Origin: Pseudazoarcus sp963975885
Lineage (GTDB): Bacteria; Pseudomonadota; Gammaproteobacteria; Burkholderiales; Rhodocyclaceae
Direction: 5' to 3'
NCBI GenBank assembly: GCA_963975885.1
Contig: CAXBIS010000009.1
Span: 1-64,000 of the forward strand
Length of the DNA: 64,000 nucleotides
A program made the position numbers and the translations under genes. Below the pieces are notes generated by a model. That model worked only from the letters and a program-made list of their open reading frames with translations, searched no databases and was not told where the DNA came from. Positions 1 through 7,759 of the stretch are shown piece by piece. Every line of letters begins with the position of its first letter. Within the stretch, counting starts at the first letter, position 1.

Positions 1-579
1 ATCGGTCCGGACGTGCGCCTGATGGTCGACGCCAACCACTGCTTCTCGGTGCCGATGGCGATCCGCCTCGGGCGCCAGCTCGAGGAACTCGACGTCGAGT
101 GGTTCGAGGAGCCAATCTCGCCCGAGGACATCGACGGCTACGTCGAGGTCGCGCGCGCGCTCGACATGGCGGTGGCCGGCGGCGAGAACGAATTCACCCG
201 CTGGGGTTTCCGCGACGCGATCGTGCGCAAGGCCATGGACATCGTCCAGCCTGACGTGTGCGCCGCGGGCGGGCTGACCGAATGCAAGAAGATCGCCGCG
301 CTGGCCTCGGCGCACGGCGTGGAGTGCGTGCCGCACGCCTGGGGTTCGGTGGTCGGCGTGGCCGCCACCGTGCATTTTCTCGCCGCCATGCCGGACCAGC
401 CGCCCAGCCTGTTCCCGTGCCCGCCGCTGCTCGAGTTCGAGCAGTGCGAGAACCCGTTCCGCGACCACCTCGGCCTGGAACCCATCGTGCAGCACAAGGG
501 CGTGGTGCAGGTTCCGACCCGCCCCGGCCTCGGCGTCGAGATCGACCGCAAGGTGCTCGACAAGTACCGCGTCGGCTAA
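1..579 (+). CDS. Mandelate racemase/muconate lactonizing enzyme, C-terminal part (5' end outside window)
   Basis: The frame is open from base 1, so the gene begins upstream. The visible 192 codons are the TIM-barrel half of an enolase-superfamily dehydratase/cycloisomerase. Three acidic metal ligands lie at family spacing: Asp at codon 10 (VDAN), Glu at codon 36 (WFEEP) and Glu at codon 62 (GGENEF). A catalytic-type His is at codon 112 (PHAWGS). This spacing matches mandelate racemase (26 and 26 residues between ligands, then 50 to His). It is followed 10 bp later by a fumarylacetoacetase-like gene in the same direction. It resembles sugar-acid dehydratases or lactone cycloisomerases; the exact substrate cannot be read from the sequence. 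Confidence 0.9.
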   Translation: MGPDVRLMVDANHCFSVPMAIRLGRQLEELDVEWFEEPISPEDIDGYVEVARALDMAVAGGENEFTRWGFRDAIVRKAMDIVQPDVCAAGGLTECKKIAALASAHGVECVPHAWGSVVGVAATVHFLAAMPDQPPSLFPCPPLLEFEQCENPFRDHLGLEPIVQHKGVVQVPTRPGLGVEIDRKVLDKYRVG

Positions 580-589
580 AGGGGGCGGA

Positions 590-1495
590 ATGCGATTCGT
601 CACCTTTTGCCACGACGGGCGTGAGCGGGCGGGCGTGCTCATGGGCGACGCGTCCGCTGCGGACGACCGCGTGTGCGATCTCGCCGCGCCGGCCATGCGC
701 GACGCACTCGGTGGCCTCGCGCCCGACGTCGGCGCCTTCATCGCTGCCGGCCTGCCGGAAGTCGCCGCGCGTATCGAGGCGCACGGCCTGCGCGAAGCGG
801 CGCTGCTGGGTCTGGACGAGGTGCGCCTGCGCGCGCCCGTGCCCCGGCCGCGGCGCATCTTCGCGCTGGCCTTCAACTATCGCGATGCAGTGCGCGAGCG
901 CGGCATGGACGAGCCGGCCGAGCCCGTGCTCTTCATGAAGCACCCCGAAACGGTGATCGGCCCCGGCGAGCCGGTGATCCTGCCCGCGGGCGTGGGCGGC
1001 GTGACCTACGAGTCGGAGCTGGCGGTGTTCATCGGCCGGGGCGGGCGCGACATTCCGCGGGAAACGGCGATGGAGCACGTCGTCGGCGCCTGCGTGTTCA
1101 ACGACGTCAGCGCCAGCGAGCTCATCCGCAAGGATCGCGGTTTCGAGCGCGGCAAGAACCTGCCCACCTTCGGCCCGTTCGGCCCCTATCTGGCGACGGT
1201 GGACGAACTGGGTGCGCTCCACGACCTCGCGGTGCGTCTCGAAGTGGACGGGCAGACCCTGCAGGAAGGCAACACCGCCGATCTGATCTTCGACATCCCC
1301 GCGCTGGTCTCGCACCTGTCGCGCGGGCAATCGCTCGAGCCCGGCGACGTCATCGCCACCGGCACGCCGGCCGGCGTCGCAGCCATGCGCTCTCCTCCCG
1401 CGTGGCTGCGTCCCGGCGCGACGATGCGCGCCAGCGTCGCCGGGCTCGGCACCCTGACCAATCCGGTCATCGAACAAGGAGTCTTTCATGGCTGA
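590..1495 (+). CDS. Fumarylacetoacetate hydrolase (FAH) family protein
   Basis: A 301-residue protein whose C-terminal two thirds form the FAH fold. Metal ligands of the family are visible as Glu141 and Glu143 (YESELAVFIG) and Asp172 (FNDVSAS), followed by the GKN-x-FGPFGP segment around residue 188. FAH enzymes hydrolyse or decarboxylate C-C bonds next to carbonyls in aromatic and sugar-acid breakdown. The start has a purine-rich GGGGGCGGA upstream. The gene overlaps the following dehydrogenase by 8 bp, so the two are translationally coupled. In this context a 2,4-diketo-sugar-acid hydrolase role is plausible (inference). Confidence 0.88.
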   Translation: MRFVTFCHDGRERAGVLMGDASAADDRVCDLAAPAMRDALGGLAPDVGAFIAAGLPEVAARIEAHGLREAALLGLDEVRLRAPVPRPRRIFALAFNYRDAVRERGMDEPAEPVLFMKHPETVIGPGEPVILPAGVGGVTYESELAVFIGRGGRDIPRETAMEHVVGACVFNDVSASELIRKDRGFERGKNLPTFGPFGPYLATVDELGALHDLAVRLEVDGQTLQEGNTADLIFDIPALVSHLSRGQSLEPGDVIATGTPAGVAAMRSPPAWLRPGATMRASVAGLGTLTNPVIEQGVFHG

Positions 1496-2555
1496 CGGCC
1501 AGACCGTACTGCTCACCAATGCGCTGCACCCGGACGGCCAGCGCATGCTCGACGAGGCCGGCGTGCACAGCGTGCTCGCGCCGGACGTGGCGGCCGACAC
1601 CTTGCGGCGCCTGGCGCTGAAGGTCGACGGCATCATCGTGCGCGCGCAGTTGCCGGCCGACATCTGCGAACACGCGTCGCTGCTCAAGGGCATCGTGCGC
1701 CACGGCGTCGGACTGGACTTCATCCCGGTCGAGGCGGCGACCGCCGCCGGAGTGCCGGTGGCCAACCTGCCCGGCTGCAATACCCAGGCCGTGGCCGAAT
1801 ACGTCATCGCCCAGTTGCTCAACCTGCGCCGCCCCCTGCTTGCGGTGGATGCGAAACTGCGCAGCGATGGCTGGGACAAGGCGCGCGCGCTGCCGCTGGG
1901 CGGCGGAGCCAAGGCTGCGAGCACTTCGAACGTCGACGACGTGCTCGCCCGGGCCGAAGGTTGCTGGGTGCGCGAGCGCATGCCGGCCGCGGGTTTTTCG
2001 GAACTGGGCGGAACCGTGCTCGGCATTCTCGGCGTGGGCAACGTCGGTGCGCGCATCGCACGCATTGCCCAGGCCATCGGCATGACGGTGATCGGCGTGT
2101 GCCGCGACCCGTCCGAGGTCCCCCCGGGGGTCGAGGCCGTCTCGATGGACGACTTGTTCGCCCGCGCCGACGCGCTGGTGCTGTCGTGCGCGCTGACTCC
2201 GGAGACGCGCGGCATCGTCAACGCCGAGCGCATCGCGCGGATGAAGCCGGGCGCGGTCGTGATCAACGCCTCGCGCGGGCCGGTGGTCGACACCGCCGCG
2301 CTGGCCAGCGCCCTGCACGAAGGGCGTATCGCAGGGGCTGCGCTCGACGTCTACGACCAGCATCCGCTCGAGCCGGGCCATCCCCTGTTCGACTGTCCCA
2401 ACCTGCTGATGACGCCGCACATCGCCGCGATCACCACCACCAGCATGCACGCGATGAGCGTCGGCGCGGTCGGGGAGATGCTGCGCATCCTCTCCGGCCG
2501 GGAGCCGGAGCATCTGGTCAATCCCGACTACCGCAAGAACCGAGGTCAGGCATGA
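1488..2555 (+). CDS. D-isomer-specific 2-hydroxyacid dehydrogenase family protein
   Basis: A 355-residue NAD(P)-dependent oxidoreductase of the PGDH/D-2-hydroxyacid dehydrogenase type. The Rossmann motif LGVGNVGARIA is at about residues 181-191, the family Arg is Arg263 (NASRGP) and the family His is His311 (TPHIAA). The catalytic Glu expected 29 residues after the Arg is replaced: residue 292 is His in the segment VYDQHPL. There is also an extended loop at about residues 125-160. It overlaps FAH by 8 bp and the next gene by 4 bp (ATGA). It probably oxidizes a hydroxy-acid intermediate of the same pathway; the substrate is unknown. Confidence 0.87.
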   Translation: MADGQTVLLTNALHPDGQRMLDEAGVHSVLAPDVAADTLRRLALKVDGIIVRAQLPADICEHASLLKGIVRHGVGLDFIPVEAATAAGVPVANLPGCNTQAVAEYVIAQLLNLRRPLLAVDAKLRSDGWDKARALPLGGGAKAASTSNVDDVLARAEGCWVRERMPAAGFSELGGTVLGILGVGNVGARIARIAQAIGMTVIGVCRDPSEVPPGVEAVSMDDLFARADALVLSCALTPETRGIVNAERIARMKPGAVVINASRGPVVDTAALASALHEGRIAGAALDVYDQHPLEPGHPLFDCPNLLMTPHIAAITTTSMHAMSVGAVGEMLRILSGREPEHLVNPDYRKNRGQA

Positions 2556-3691
2556 AGATCACCGGCATCAAGGCCGTTCCGCTCTCGTTCAAGGTGCCCG
2601 AGGGCAAGAGTGTCACCCTGGGCATCGGCCGGGCCGTCAAGCGCGACTCGGTGCTGGTGCGCATCGAGACCGACGAGGGCATCGTCGGCTGGGGCGAGGC
2701 GCATCACGGACGTTGCCCGGGCGCCATCGCGAAGCTCATCGACACCACCATCCGCGAACTGGTCCTCGGCATGGACGCGCTCGACGTGGCCGGCGTCTGG
2801 GCCCGGGTCTACCGCATGCAGCTGGCCAGCCACGGCATGGGGGCGGCTGCCGCGATGGCCCTGTCCGGAGTCGACATCGCGCTGTGGGACATCCGCGGCA
2901 AGGCCACCGGCTGGCCGCTGTACCGTCTGCTGGGCGGTGCCTCGAAGCCGATCCCGGCCTACGCCGGGGGGATTTCTCTGGGCTGGCAGGATCCGGCTGC
3001 GCTGGCCGAGGAGGCCAGGACCTATGTCGCCGGGGGCTATCGCGCGCTCAAGCTGCGCGTGGGCGACACGCCGGTGCGCGATGTGGCGCGGGTGCGTGCG
3101 GTGCGCGCCGCGGTCGGCGACGGCGTCGAGATTCTCGTCGACGGCAACACCGGCTGCTCGCTCGACGACGTGCGTCGCGTCATGCCGGCCTACGAGGAGT
3201 GTGGTGTGGCCTGGTTCGAAGAGCCGTTTCCGCCGCACGACTACCGCAACTACATCGACGCGGCCCGTCTGGGTCGCGTGCCGCTGGCGGCCGGCGAGAA
3301 CCACTTCACGCGCTTCGATTTCACGCGCCTGCTCGAGGACGGCGCGGTGCGCTTCGCGCAGCCCGATCTTTCCAAGGCCGGGGGCGTGACCGAATGCATG
3401 CGCATCGCCGCGATGGCCTCGGCGTGGAAAGTCTCGTGCAACCCGCACACCTCGGCTTCAGCCATCAACATGGCGGCATCCATCCACCTGCTCGCCGCGA
3501 TCGACAACCCCGGCTATTTCGAGGGCGACGTGACGGCGTACAACCCGTTCCGGGACGACCTCGGAACCACGCCGTATACGGTCGATGCCGAAGGATGCGT
3601 GCAACCACTCGATGCGCCGGGGCATGGAGTGGACATCGACGAGGCCTTCATTGCAGCGCATCCGCTGATCGAGGGGCCTTGCTACGTGTAA
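2552..3691 (+). CDS. Mandelate racemase/muconate lactonizing enzyme family protein
   Basis: A 379-residue enolase-superfamily enzyme, complete. The N-terminal capping domain spans about residues 1-120. Catalytic features: Lys167-x-Arg169 on the second barrel strand, metal ligands Asp197, Glu223 and Glu249, and His299 (NPHTSASA). Offsets from mandelate racemase numbering are constant (+2), which supports a working active site. The start is the ATGA overlapping the previous stop. It is a second MR/MLE enzyme in the operon and distinct from the one at the window's left edge, so two successive dehydration or epimerization steps, or two substrates, are likely. It is the last gene before a convergent GntR regulator. 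Confidence 0.92.
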   Translation: MKITGIKAVPLSFKVPEGKSVTLGIGRAVKRDSVLVRIETDEGIVGWGEAHHGRCPGAIAKLIDTTIRELVLGMDALDVAGVWARVYRMQLASHGMGAAAAMALSGVDIALWDIRGKATGWPLYRLLGGASKPIPAYAGGISLGWQDPAALAEEARTYVAGGYRALKLRVGDTPVRDVARVRAVRAAVGDGVEILVDGNTGCSLDDVRRVMPAYEECGVAWFEEPFPPHDYRNYIDAARLGRVPLAAGENHFTRFDFTRLLEDGAVRFAQPDLSKAGGVTECMRIAAMASAWKVSCNPHTSASAINMAASIHLLAAIDNPGYFEGDVTAYNPFRDDLGTTPYTVDAEGCVQPLDAPGHGVDIDEAFIAAHPLIEGPCYV

Positions 3692-3719
3692 GAGGGATTC
3701 GGCCGCCTTGACGCTAGAC

Positions 3720-3779
3720 CCGGGCGAAGGGCCTGTCACACGGGACTTTCGTGCTGTCCGACACAAGGGCCTTGCCCGG
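3720..3779. terminator. Imperfect hairpin between convergent genes
   Basis: CCGGGC (3720-3725) pairs with GCCCGG (3774-3779) and AAGG with CCTT inside it, with one bulged G and a loop of about 33 nt. It sits between the end of the MR/MLE operon and the end of the gntR gene, so it could terminate both transcripts. There is no T-tract; the call rests on pairing and position only. Confidence 0.35.
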
Positions 3780-3781
3780 CC

Positions 3782-4555
3782 TCAGCGCGACTCGACGCGC
3801 AGCGCATAGGGGTTTGGGGGCACGAAGGCCTGCTGGTAGTAGACCGCCTGACCGTCGCCAGCGAAGGTGACGAAGTCGATGATGGCGCCGGTGATGCCGG
3901 GTTCGGCGGAGAGCATGGCGCCGACGTCCTGCGGCAGTGTCGTGACGCGCACGGTGCGGCTGCTGCGCTCGATCACGACGTTGTATTCGCGGCGCAGGAT
4001 GTCCTTGAAGTTCATTGTCTGGAAGCCTTCCATCTGCGCGCTGGCAAAGACGGGGTAGCGCGTCGCGTCGATGTAGAAGCGGCTGCAGCATTCGAACTGG
4101 TGCGCGACCGAGAAGATGCGGTCCAGGCGCACGACCTCGCGCACCGACTTGCCCAGATGGCGCCGCCAGTCCACCGTGGCGCCGTCGTCCCGCTCCTGCG
4201 CGACCAACCGCGGGAACAGCGCCAGCGGCTCTCCGGCGTCGTCCTCGAACAGCAGGTGGCGCGGCCCGGCCATCACGCCTTCACGCTGCGCGACGAAGGT
4301 GCCGTGCCCCTGGCGGCGCACGACGACACCGCTTTGCACCATATCCCGCAAGGCCTTTTGCACGGTGCCGAGGCTGTAGGGCGAGTTTTCCGCCAGTGCC
4401 ATTTCCTTGGGCAACCGATCGAGCGGCTTCCAGTATCCGTCGTCTATGGCGCGCATCAGCGTCTCGCGCAGGCGTGCGTACTTTGGCAGACCGGCCAGAT
4501 CGTCAGGCGCGTAGCGCCGCAGGACTTCGCTCAGTTCGGGGTCGGACATTTTCAC
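3782..4555 (-). CDS. GntR family transcriptional regulator (HutC/UTRA type)
   Basis: A 257-residue protein with an N-terminal winged helix (about residues 20-92, including LPKEMALAE and SLGTVQKAL) and a C-terminal UTRA-like ligand domain (about 105-250). GntR/UTRA proteins are usually repressors released by a pathway metabolite. It lies between the two catabolic operons and is transcribed away from the transporter operon. A palindrome overlaps the strong promoter 50-80 bp upstream of its start, so it probably controls the transporter operon and itself. The start Met is chosen because a purine-rich GAGG lies just upstream (antisense of ctcctc). Confidence 0.9.
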   Translation of the reverse strand: MKMSDPELSEVLRRYAPDDLAGLPKYARLRETLMRAIDDGYWKPLDRLPKEMALAENSPYSLGTVQKALRDMVQSGVVVRRQGHGTFVAQREGVMAGPRHLLFEDDAGEPLALFPRLVAQERDDGATVDWRRHLGKSVREVVRLDRIFSVAHQFECCSRFYIDATRYPVFASAQMEGFQTMNFKDILRREYNVVIERSSRTVRVTTLPQDVGAMLSAEPGITGAIIDFVTFAGDGQAVYYQQAFVPPNPYALRVESR

Positions 4556-4603
4556 TCCTCGTGTCGCGTCGACCGACCGCTACGGTCGTTGCGAGGGAGA
4601 ACG

Positions 4604-4638
4604 TTGACAGTTAAAACTATATAGCTATAGTGTTTAAA
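4604..4638 (+). promoter_or_regulatory. Sigma-70 promoter with overlapping palindromic operator upstream of tctB
   Basis: TTGACA (4604-4609) and TATAGT (4626-4631) are separated by 16 bp, close to the sigma-70 consensus. A partly symmetric sequence centred between 4624 and 4625 (core TATAGCTATA, flanks AAAC/GTTT) spans about 4611-4638 and covers the spacer and -10 box. This is the expected position for a repressor site, most likely for the adjacent GntR protein (inference). The AT-rich stretch stands out in GC-rich surroundings. Confidence 0.7.
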
Positions 4639-4709
4639 ACACAAACGGTCGCCGCTGACATCGGCAGGCCGACAACAACGAGAGAGAACCACACCAACAG
4701 GGGACTGCA

Positions 4710-5189
4710 ATGCCAAGAATCACCGGCGATTTGCTGCTGGGGGGCGCATTCATCATTGTCGGCGCGGGTGCAATCGGCATCATCAGCCAGGTCGAGAAAA
4801 CCGCGCTGGCCTCGCGCGGGATTCTCGAATCCCAGACCTTACCAATCATCTACGCAAGTCTGCTGATCGGTCTGAGCGCATTGATGATCGCAAGCACGCT
4901 GATGCGCAGCTTTCTTGGTCGTGATTCGCAAGGCACCGAGGACGCGCCCGCACAGCCTGCGGACCGTCTGCGTGCGGGCGTGCTGATCGTCGGTACCGTG
5001 CTGCTGGTGGGGGCCTACACGGTGGCGCTGGCGTGGGTGCCGTTCTTCGTGGCCACGGCCGCATTCCTGATCCTGTGCATGCTCTTCTACGGGCGCCGCC
5101 CGTGGTGGCGCGTATCGCTGCTGGGCGTCGGGGGTGCTGCGGCGCTGCACTGGCTGTTCATCGAAATCATCCATCTGCCGTTGCGCTGA
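4710..5189 (+). CDS. tctB: Tripartite tricarboxylate transporter small membrane subunit (TctB family)
   Basis: A 159-residue hydrophobic protein with four predicted membrane segments: about residues 7-24, 45-62, 89-108 and 112-150 (the last region probably holds two closely spaced helices). This is the size and topology of TctB, the small subunit of TTT carriers. It is followed 11 bp later by the large TctA subunit and then by the binding protein TctC, the usual order being variable. The start follows GGGGAC at a short spacing. It is transcribed from the promoter at 4604-4631. Confidence 0.88.
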   Translation: MPRITGDLLLGGAFIIVGAGAIGIISQVEKTALASRGILESQTLPIIYASLLIGLSALMIASTLMRSFLGRDSQGTEDAPAQPADRLRAGVLIVGTVLLVGAYTVALAWVPFFVATAAFLILCMLFYGRRPWWRVSLLGVGGAAALHWLFIEIIHLPLR

Positions 5190-5200
5190 GGGGGCGAGCC

Positions 5201-6718
5201 ATGTTCTCCGATCTCCTCCTGGGTTTCGCGGCAACGCTGGAGCCGACCAGCATCGCGATGATCGCGGTCGGTACGGCACTGGGCATTTTCGTCGGTGCGC
5301 TGCCGGGGCTCAGCTCGCCGATGGCGATCATCGTGCTGTTGCCGCTGACCTATTCGTTTCCGACCCTGCCTGCGCTGATGATGATGATGGGCGTCTATGT
5401 CGGCACCAAGCTGGGCGGCTCGTTCTCGGCGATCCTGCTGCGCACGCCGGGTACGCCGGCCGGCGCGTGCACGGCGCTCGACGGCTATCCGATGGCGCAG
5501 CGCGGCGAGGCCGGGCTGGCGCTGGGCTACGCCGTCATGGGTTCGACTCTCGGTGGCGTCTTCGGCTGGGTCATCGCGATCACCTGCGTGCCGCTGCTGG
5601 CCGCAGTGGCGATGAAGGCTTCGAGCGCCGACATTGCGCTGATCGGGGTGCTGGGGCTGATCATGGTGACGGCCTTCATCCGTGCCTCGATGCTGCGCGG
5701 GATGATCGGCATCATGCTGGGCCTGCTGCTCTCGACAGTGGGTATCGACCCCGTCGACGGCACCGAACGCTTCACCTTCGGCAGCTACCAGCTTCAGTCG
5801 GGCATTCCGTTCGCCGCCGCGCTGGTGGGATTTTTCGGTTTCGCGGTGGTGCTGAGCGACACCGCGCTGATCGGCACGTCGACCCAGGCCGTGACGCAGA
5901 AGGTGAGGTTGGTGCTGCCCAAGCTGCGCGATGTGTTCGGGCGCTGGCGGGCCATCGTCATCGGTGGCGCCTACGGTGTGGGCATCGGCGCGATTCCGGG
6001 CGTGGGCGCGGAAGCCTCGCCGTGGATGGCCTACGGCACGGTGCGCAACCAGTCGAGGAACCCGGAAGCCTTCGGTACCGGCGAGCCGGACGGAATCCTC
6101 GCGCCCGAAGCGAACAACAACGCCGCCTGCGGCGGAACCATGGTGCCCATGCTCACGCTGGGCATTCCGGGCGACGGCACGACGGCCGTGATGCTCGGTG
6201 CGCTGATCCTGCACGGCGTCGCACCGGGCGTGACCCTGATGCGCGACGAGCCGGTGCTGGTGTGGGGGCTGCTGGCCTCGCTGCTGGTGGCGACGGTGTG
6301 CATGTTCCTGATTGCCTGGCCTTCGATCACGCTGTTCGTGCGCGTGCTCGGCAAGGACCGTGGCTGGTTGTTCCCGTTCATCCTGGTGCTCGCCACGCTC
6401 GGCGCCTTCGCCAGCATGAATGACTTTTTCCCGGTGTGGGTGGCCCTGGGCTGCGGCGTACTTGGCTGGCTGCTGGAGTCGCACGGCTTTCCCACTGTGA
6501 CCGTGGTGCTGGGGATCATCCTCGGCCCGATCATCGAACAGAACGCAAGACTCGCCCTGTCGCTGTCGCAGAACGACTGGGGCGTGTTCGTAGACACCGT
6601 GCCGCGAATGCTGATCGCGGCCCTGATCGTCGGGTTGATCGCCTGGGAACTGTGGCGGCACCTGTCGAAGCATCTTGCGGCACCCCGCAAGCAGTCCGTA
6701 CCCCATGGAGGCAACTGA
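5201..6718 (+). CDS. tctA: Tripartite tricarboxylate transporter permease (TctA family)
   Basis: A 505-residue polytopic membrane protein and the large subunit of a TTT secondary carrier. The N-terminal segment GALPGLSSPMAIIVLLPLTY and the repeated glycine-rich GAIPGVGAEASPWMAYG (around residues 265-285) are characteristic of TctA and its internal duplication. It uses an ion gradient to import a carboxylate delivered by TctC. The ATG at 5201 follows GGGGCGAG and gives the family length. An open frame continues further upstream but overlaps tctB, so it was not used. Confidence 0.95.
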   Translation: MFSDLLLGFAATLEPTSIAMIAVGTALGIFVGALPGLSSPMAIIVLLPLTYSFPTLPALMMMMGVYVGTKLGGSFSAILLRTPGTPAGACTALDGYPMAQRGEAGLALGYAVMGSTLGGVFGWVIAITCVPLLAAVAMKASSADIALIGVLGLIMVTAFIRASMLRGMIGIMLGLLLSTVGIDPVDGTERFTFGSYQLQSGIPFAAALVGFFGFAVVLSDTALIGTSTQAVTQKVRLVLPKLRDVFGRWRAIVIGGAYGVGIGAIPGVGAEASPWMAYGTVRNQSRNPEAFGTGEPDGILAPEANNNAACGGTMVPMLTLGIPGDGTTAVMLGALILHGVAPGVTLMRDEPVLVWGLLASLLVATVCMFLIAWPSITLFVRVLGKDRGWLFPFILVLATLGAFASMNDFFPVWVALGCGVLGWLLESHGFPTVTVVLGIILGPIIEQNARLALSLSQNDWGVFVDTVPRMLIAALIVGLIAWELWRHLSKHLAAPRKQSVPHGGN

Positions 6719-6719
6719 C

Positions 6720-7694
6720 ATGAGCAGATTCAAAGAACTGCGTACGACCGCCCGCGCGTTCACCATCGCGACACTGATGACGTTCTCGGCGATTGCAGCG
6801 GCCGAGTATCCCGCCAAGACCGTGCATATCGTGGTGCCGTGGGCCGCAGGCGGTGGCACCGACGCCATCGCCCGCGCCTTCGCCGAGGGCTTTTCCGAAG
6901 TTTCCGGGCAGTCGGTGGTGATCGACAACATCACTGGCGCGTCCAGCGCCACCGGTACCGCGCGTGCCGCGGGAGCGCGGGCGGACGGCTACACCCTGGT
7001 GCTCAACGGCAGCTCGGACATGAACTCGACGCTGACCTTCCGTTCGCAGCCCTACGAACTGGACGACTTTGTCTACATCGGCGGCGTCTATGACAGCCCG
7101 ACATGGCTGGTTGCCAACGCCGAGCGTGGCTACAAGAGCTACGAAGACTTCCGCGACGCGGCGCGCAAGTCGCCCGGCCAGCTGACCGTGGCGGTCGGCG
7201 GCACGGCCAACGCGCACACGCTGATGGCGGCGGCGATTCGCAGCATGGGCGACATCGACATCCGCATCATTCCCTATGGCGGCGGTGCCGACGTGCGTCG
7301 TGCGTTGCTCGCCAACGAAGTCGACGCGGGCGTGATCCATGCCCCCGTGATGCTCGGCGAGATCCGTGAAGGGCTCATCAACGTGCTCACCGTGGGTGGC
7401 TCGCTCGAGCGCATCCACCACGAGCCGCTGCGCGACACGCCGACCCTGCGTGATCACGGCATCCCGGCCGACTTCGGCGTGGTGCGCATCCTGATGGCAC
7501 CCAAGAGCCTGCCCGCCGAGACGCTCGCCGAGATCGAGCGCATCGCAGAGAAGGCGGTTGCCACCGAGCACTACCGCAAGTTCGGCGAGAAGTTCGGCTT
7601 CGCACCGGTGTGGATGTCGAGCGAGGAGGCCGACGCCCTGATGCGTGCCGAGCTGGCGAATTTCCGCGAAATCAAGACCAAGTATCTCGACTGA
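6720..7694 (+). CDS. tctC: Tripartite tricarboxylate transporter substrate-binding protein (TctC family)
   Basis: A 324-residue periplasmic binding protein. A Sec signal peptide is visible (Arg/Lys-rich start, hydrophobic core, cleavage near SAIAAAEY at about residue 27). The mature protein begins with YPAKTVHIVVPWAAGGGTD, the hallmark of TctC/Bug proteins. It captures a carboxylate in the periplasm for TctAB. The start at 6720 is 1 bp after the tctA stop and has GGAGG upstream; an in-frame ATG at 6675 would lie within tctA and spoil the signal peptide. The substrate is not predictable from sequence; the operon suggests a sulfated organic acid. Confidence 0.94.
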   Translation: MSRFKELRTTARAFTIATLMTFSAIAAAEYPAKTVHIVVPWAAGGGTDAIARAFAEGFSEVSGQSVVIDNITGASSATGTARAAGARADGYTLVLNGSSDMNSTLTFRSQPYELDDFVYIGGVYDSPTWLVANAERGYKSYEDFRDAARKSPGQLTVAVGGTANAHTLMAAAIRSMGDIDIRIIPYGGGADVRRALLANEVDAGVIHAPVMLGEIREGLINVLTVGGSLERIHHEPLRDTPTLRDHGIPADFGVVRILMAPKSLPAETLAEIERIAEKAVATEHYRKFGEKFGFAPVWMSSEEADALMRAELANFREIKTKYLD

Positions 7695-7726
7695 GAAGAG
7701 TGGCGGGGCGCGTCCCCGCCCTCTTC
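7695..7726 (+). terminator. GC-rich hairpin after tctC
   Basis: GAAGAG-t-GGCGGGG (7695-7708) pairs with CCCCGCC-CTCTTC (7714-7726), giving 13 base pairs with one bulged T and a 5-nt loop CGCGT. It begins immediately after the tctC stop codon and lacks a T-tract. It may terminate part of the transcript or stabilise the transporter mRNA relative to the downstream sulfatase gene. Confidence 0.55.
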
Positions 7727-7759
7727 CGGCGTACATCTTCCCGACATGGAACCCGTGGC

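Noticed and set aside
194..2293. Long open frame on the minus strand opposite the FAH and dehydrogenase genes
   Set aside because: It mirrors clear conserved genes on the plus strand, is rich in Arg/Ser/Ala/Pro and shows no domain; a GC-composition artefact.
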